In this document: positions 62,821 through 64,000 of the stretch, one piece after another
How the letters are laid out: each line of letters opens with the position of its first letter
Position numbering within the stretch: the stretch's first letter is position 1
Assembly: GCA_903915625.1 (NCBI GenBank)
Contig: CAIWTN010000015.1
Coordinates: 31,120 to 95,119 of the forward strand
Direction: 5' to 3'
Origin: an uncultured Pseudomonadota bacterium
Lineage (GTDB): Bacteria; Bdellovibrionota_B; Oligoflexia; Oligoflexales; CAIYRB01
Length of the DNA: 64,000 nucleotides
Made by a program: the position numbers and the translations under genes
The notes under the pieces: model-generated
Databases searched by the model: none
Seen by the model: the letters and a program-made list of their open reading frames with translations, nothing else
Told to the model about the DNA's origin: nothing

Positions 62821-64000
62821 TCAACTTCCTCACGGTGTAATGCAAGATGCCGCCGTTACGGTAGTACTCAAGCTCGTCAGCAGTATCGATGCGGCACGTA
62901 GCACGCACTTTGTCTGTTGAGCCATCGGCACGATGGATCACAACTTCTACTTCTGAGCGAGGAGCCAGCTTGCTAACACCCAAAATATCGAAGGTCTCTG
63001 TACCCACTAGCTTTAGGGTGACCCGGCTTTGATCCGCAAGGAACTGCAGCGGCAGAACGCCCATGCCGATCAGGTTGGACCGGTGAATCCGCTCAAAGCT
63101 TTCTGCCAAGACGGCTTTGACACCTAGCAACATGGTCCCCTTCGCAGCCCAGTCGCGCGACGAGCCGGTGCCGTATTCTTTACCGGCAACGATAACTAGC
63201 GGAGTCTTCTCTACCTGGTACTGCATCGATGCGTCGTAAATAGAAAGCTGTTTTCCGTCCGGCATATGCTTGGTCACGCCGCCTTCGATCCCAGCTAGCA
63301 TCTCGTTGCGCAGACGGATGTTAGCAAAGGTACCGCGCATCATGACTTCGTGGTTACCGCGACGGGCGCCGTAAGAGTTGAAGTCGGCCTTCTTTACACC
63401 GTGACTCACCAAGTACTGACCAGCTGGGCTAGACTCTTTGATCGAGCCGGCCGGTGAAATGTGGTCTGTAGTGACGCTATCGCCAAGAATGGCAAGTGGA
63501 CGAGCGCCTTTTACGTCAACCAGCTCAGCTGGCTGCTTCGCCATACCGACGAAATAAGGCGGATTACGAACATACGTGCTCTTCTCGTCCCATTTAAAGG
63601 AGAAGCCGCCGCTAACTTTAACGGCTTGCCACTGTGTTGGGCCCTTAGCGACGTTAGCGTATCGCTTGCGGAACATCTCGGGACTTAGCCCCTTGGTGAT
63701 CGCAGCTTGAATCTCGGAGTTAGTCGGCCAGATGTCCTTCAAGTATACAGGCTTACCATCTTTACCGGTGCCGAGTGCATCTTTGGTCAGATCGACTTTG
63801 ATATTACCAGCGATCGCATACGCAACGACTAGAGGCGGCGATGCGAGGTAGTTCGCTTTAACATCTGGGCCGATTCGACCTTCGAAGTTGCGGTTACCAG
63901 ACAGCACCGAGGCACAAACTAGATCTTTGGCGTGAACAGCCGCAGCGATGGAGTCATGCAGGGGACCACTGTTGCCGATACAGGTCGTACAGCCGTAACC
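62810..64000 (-). CDS. acnA: Aconitate hydratase, C-terminal part, truncated by window edge
   Basis: The frame is open to base 64000; its first visible codons give GYGCTTCIGNSGPLHD, which holds the CxxC cluster ligands of AcnA. About 396 residues are visible of a usual ~890. The swivel-domain motifs are present: GDSVTTDHISPAGSI, YGARRGNHEVMMRGTFANIR, GKEYGTGSSRDWAAKG (substrate-binding Ser-Arg) and SFERIHRSNLIGMGVLPL. It isomerises citrate to isocitrate in the TCA cycle. The 5' part lies right of the window. Its stop overlaps the start of the GNAT gene. Confidence 0.95.
   Translation of the reverse strand, partial: GYGCTTCIGNSGPLHDSIAAAVHAKDLVCASVLSGNRNFEGRIGPDVKANYLASPPLVVAYAIAGNIKVDLTKDALGTGKDGKPVYLKDIWPTNSEIQAAITKGLSPEMFRKRYANVAKGPTQWQAVKVSGGFSFKWDEKSTYVRNPPYFVGMAKQPAELVDVKGARPLAILGDSVTTDHISPAGSIKESSPAGQYLVSHGVKKADFNSYGARRGNHEVMMRGTFANIRLRNEMLAGIEGGVTKHMPDGKQLSIYDASMQYQVEKTPLVIVAGKEYGTGSSRDWAAKGTMLLGVKAVLAESFERIHRSNLIGMGVLPLQFLADQSRVTLKLVGTETFDILGVSKLAPRSEVEVVIHRADGSTDKVRATCRIDTADELEYYRNGGILHYTVRKLSGH

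Overview
The window comes from a Gram-negative, diderm bacterium with mixed base composition. It carries an Omp85 assembly protein, a TamB-type AsmA-like protein, a TolQRAB set, TatC and many lipoproteins with LSxC-like lipoboxes. The many unrecognised lipoproteins and secreted Cys-rich proteins fit the Bdellovibrionota/Oligoflexia or an old-sense deltaproteobacterial lineage; this placement is inference, not proof. No phage, transposon, integron or CRISPR array was seen. The window reads as chromosomal backbone with several lineage-specific genes, and both ends cut through genes (tamB on the left, aconitase on the right).

Layout. Bases 3-12465 hold an envelope block: a tamB-like gene, a HEAT-repeat membrane-anchored protein, a lipoprotein, a PP2C/SpoIIE-type phosphatase and an Omp85/POTRA protein. 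Bases 12503-19834 are catabolic or secreted: an exported GH1 glycosidase divergent from galT-galK, a lipoprotein, an exported glycerophosphodiester phosphodiesterase and an exported M28 peptidase. Bases 19843-28240 are the most unusual part. They hold an XPB-like helicase overlapping a Bax1-like (DUF790) nuclease, an exported protein of unknown function, and then an operon of a large HEAT-repeat protein ending in an HEPN-like R-x4-H motif, a two-CxxCH lipoprotein overlapping it by ATGA, and a Cys-rich secreted protein.

Bases 28281-33838 contain a TMTC-like membrane glycosyltransferase with TPRs, an alpha/beta hydrolase, a lipoprotein and a fabG plus KAS III-like pair. Bases 33880-38796 are the Tol cluster (tolQ-tolR-tolA-tolB). 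In place of an adjacent pal it ends in a gene whose C-terminal half resembles a RelA/SpoT alarmone synthetase domain. Bases 38907-44000 hold an acidic-tail protein, a large lipoprotein, an EVE-domain protein and citrate synthase. Bases 44133-48533 carry polA-tatC-exported protein, tightly packed. Bases 48545-51980 hold small orphan genes and a tRNA-Gly(CCC).

Bases 52031-56513 are a complete branched-chain amino acid ABC transporter operon (livKHMGF order). Bases 56611-64000 contain a nitronate monooxygenase-like flavoprotein, two GT21 (ceramide glucosyltransferase-like) paralogues flanking a DUF4442 hotdog protein, a cardiolipin synthase-like phospholipase D protein, a GNAT acetyltransferase and the C-terminal part of aconitase.

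The strongest leads for new biology are the XPB-Bax1 pair, the HEAT-HEPN protein coupled to a haem lipoprotein, the RelA/SpoT-like gene at the end of the Tol operon, and the duplicated GT21 genes. Start sites were re-chosen wherever a Shine-Dalgarno (SD) sequence or a signal peptide favoured a different codon from the longest reading frame.
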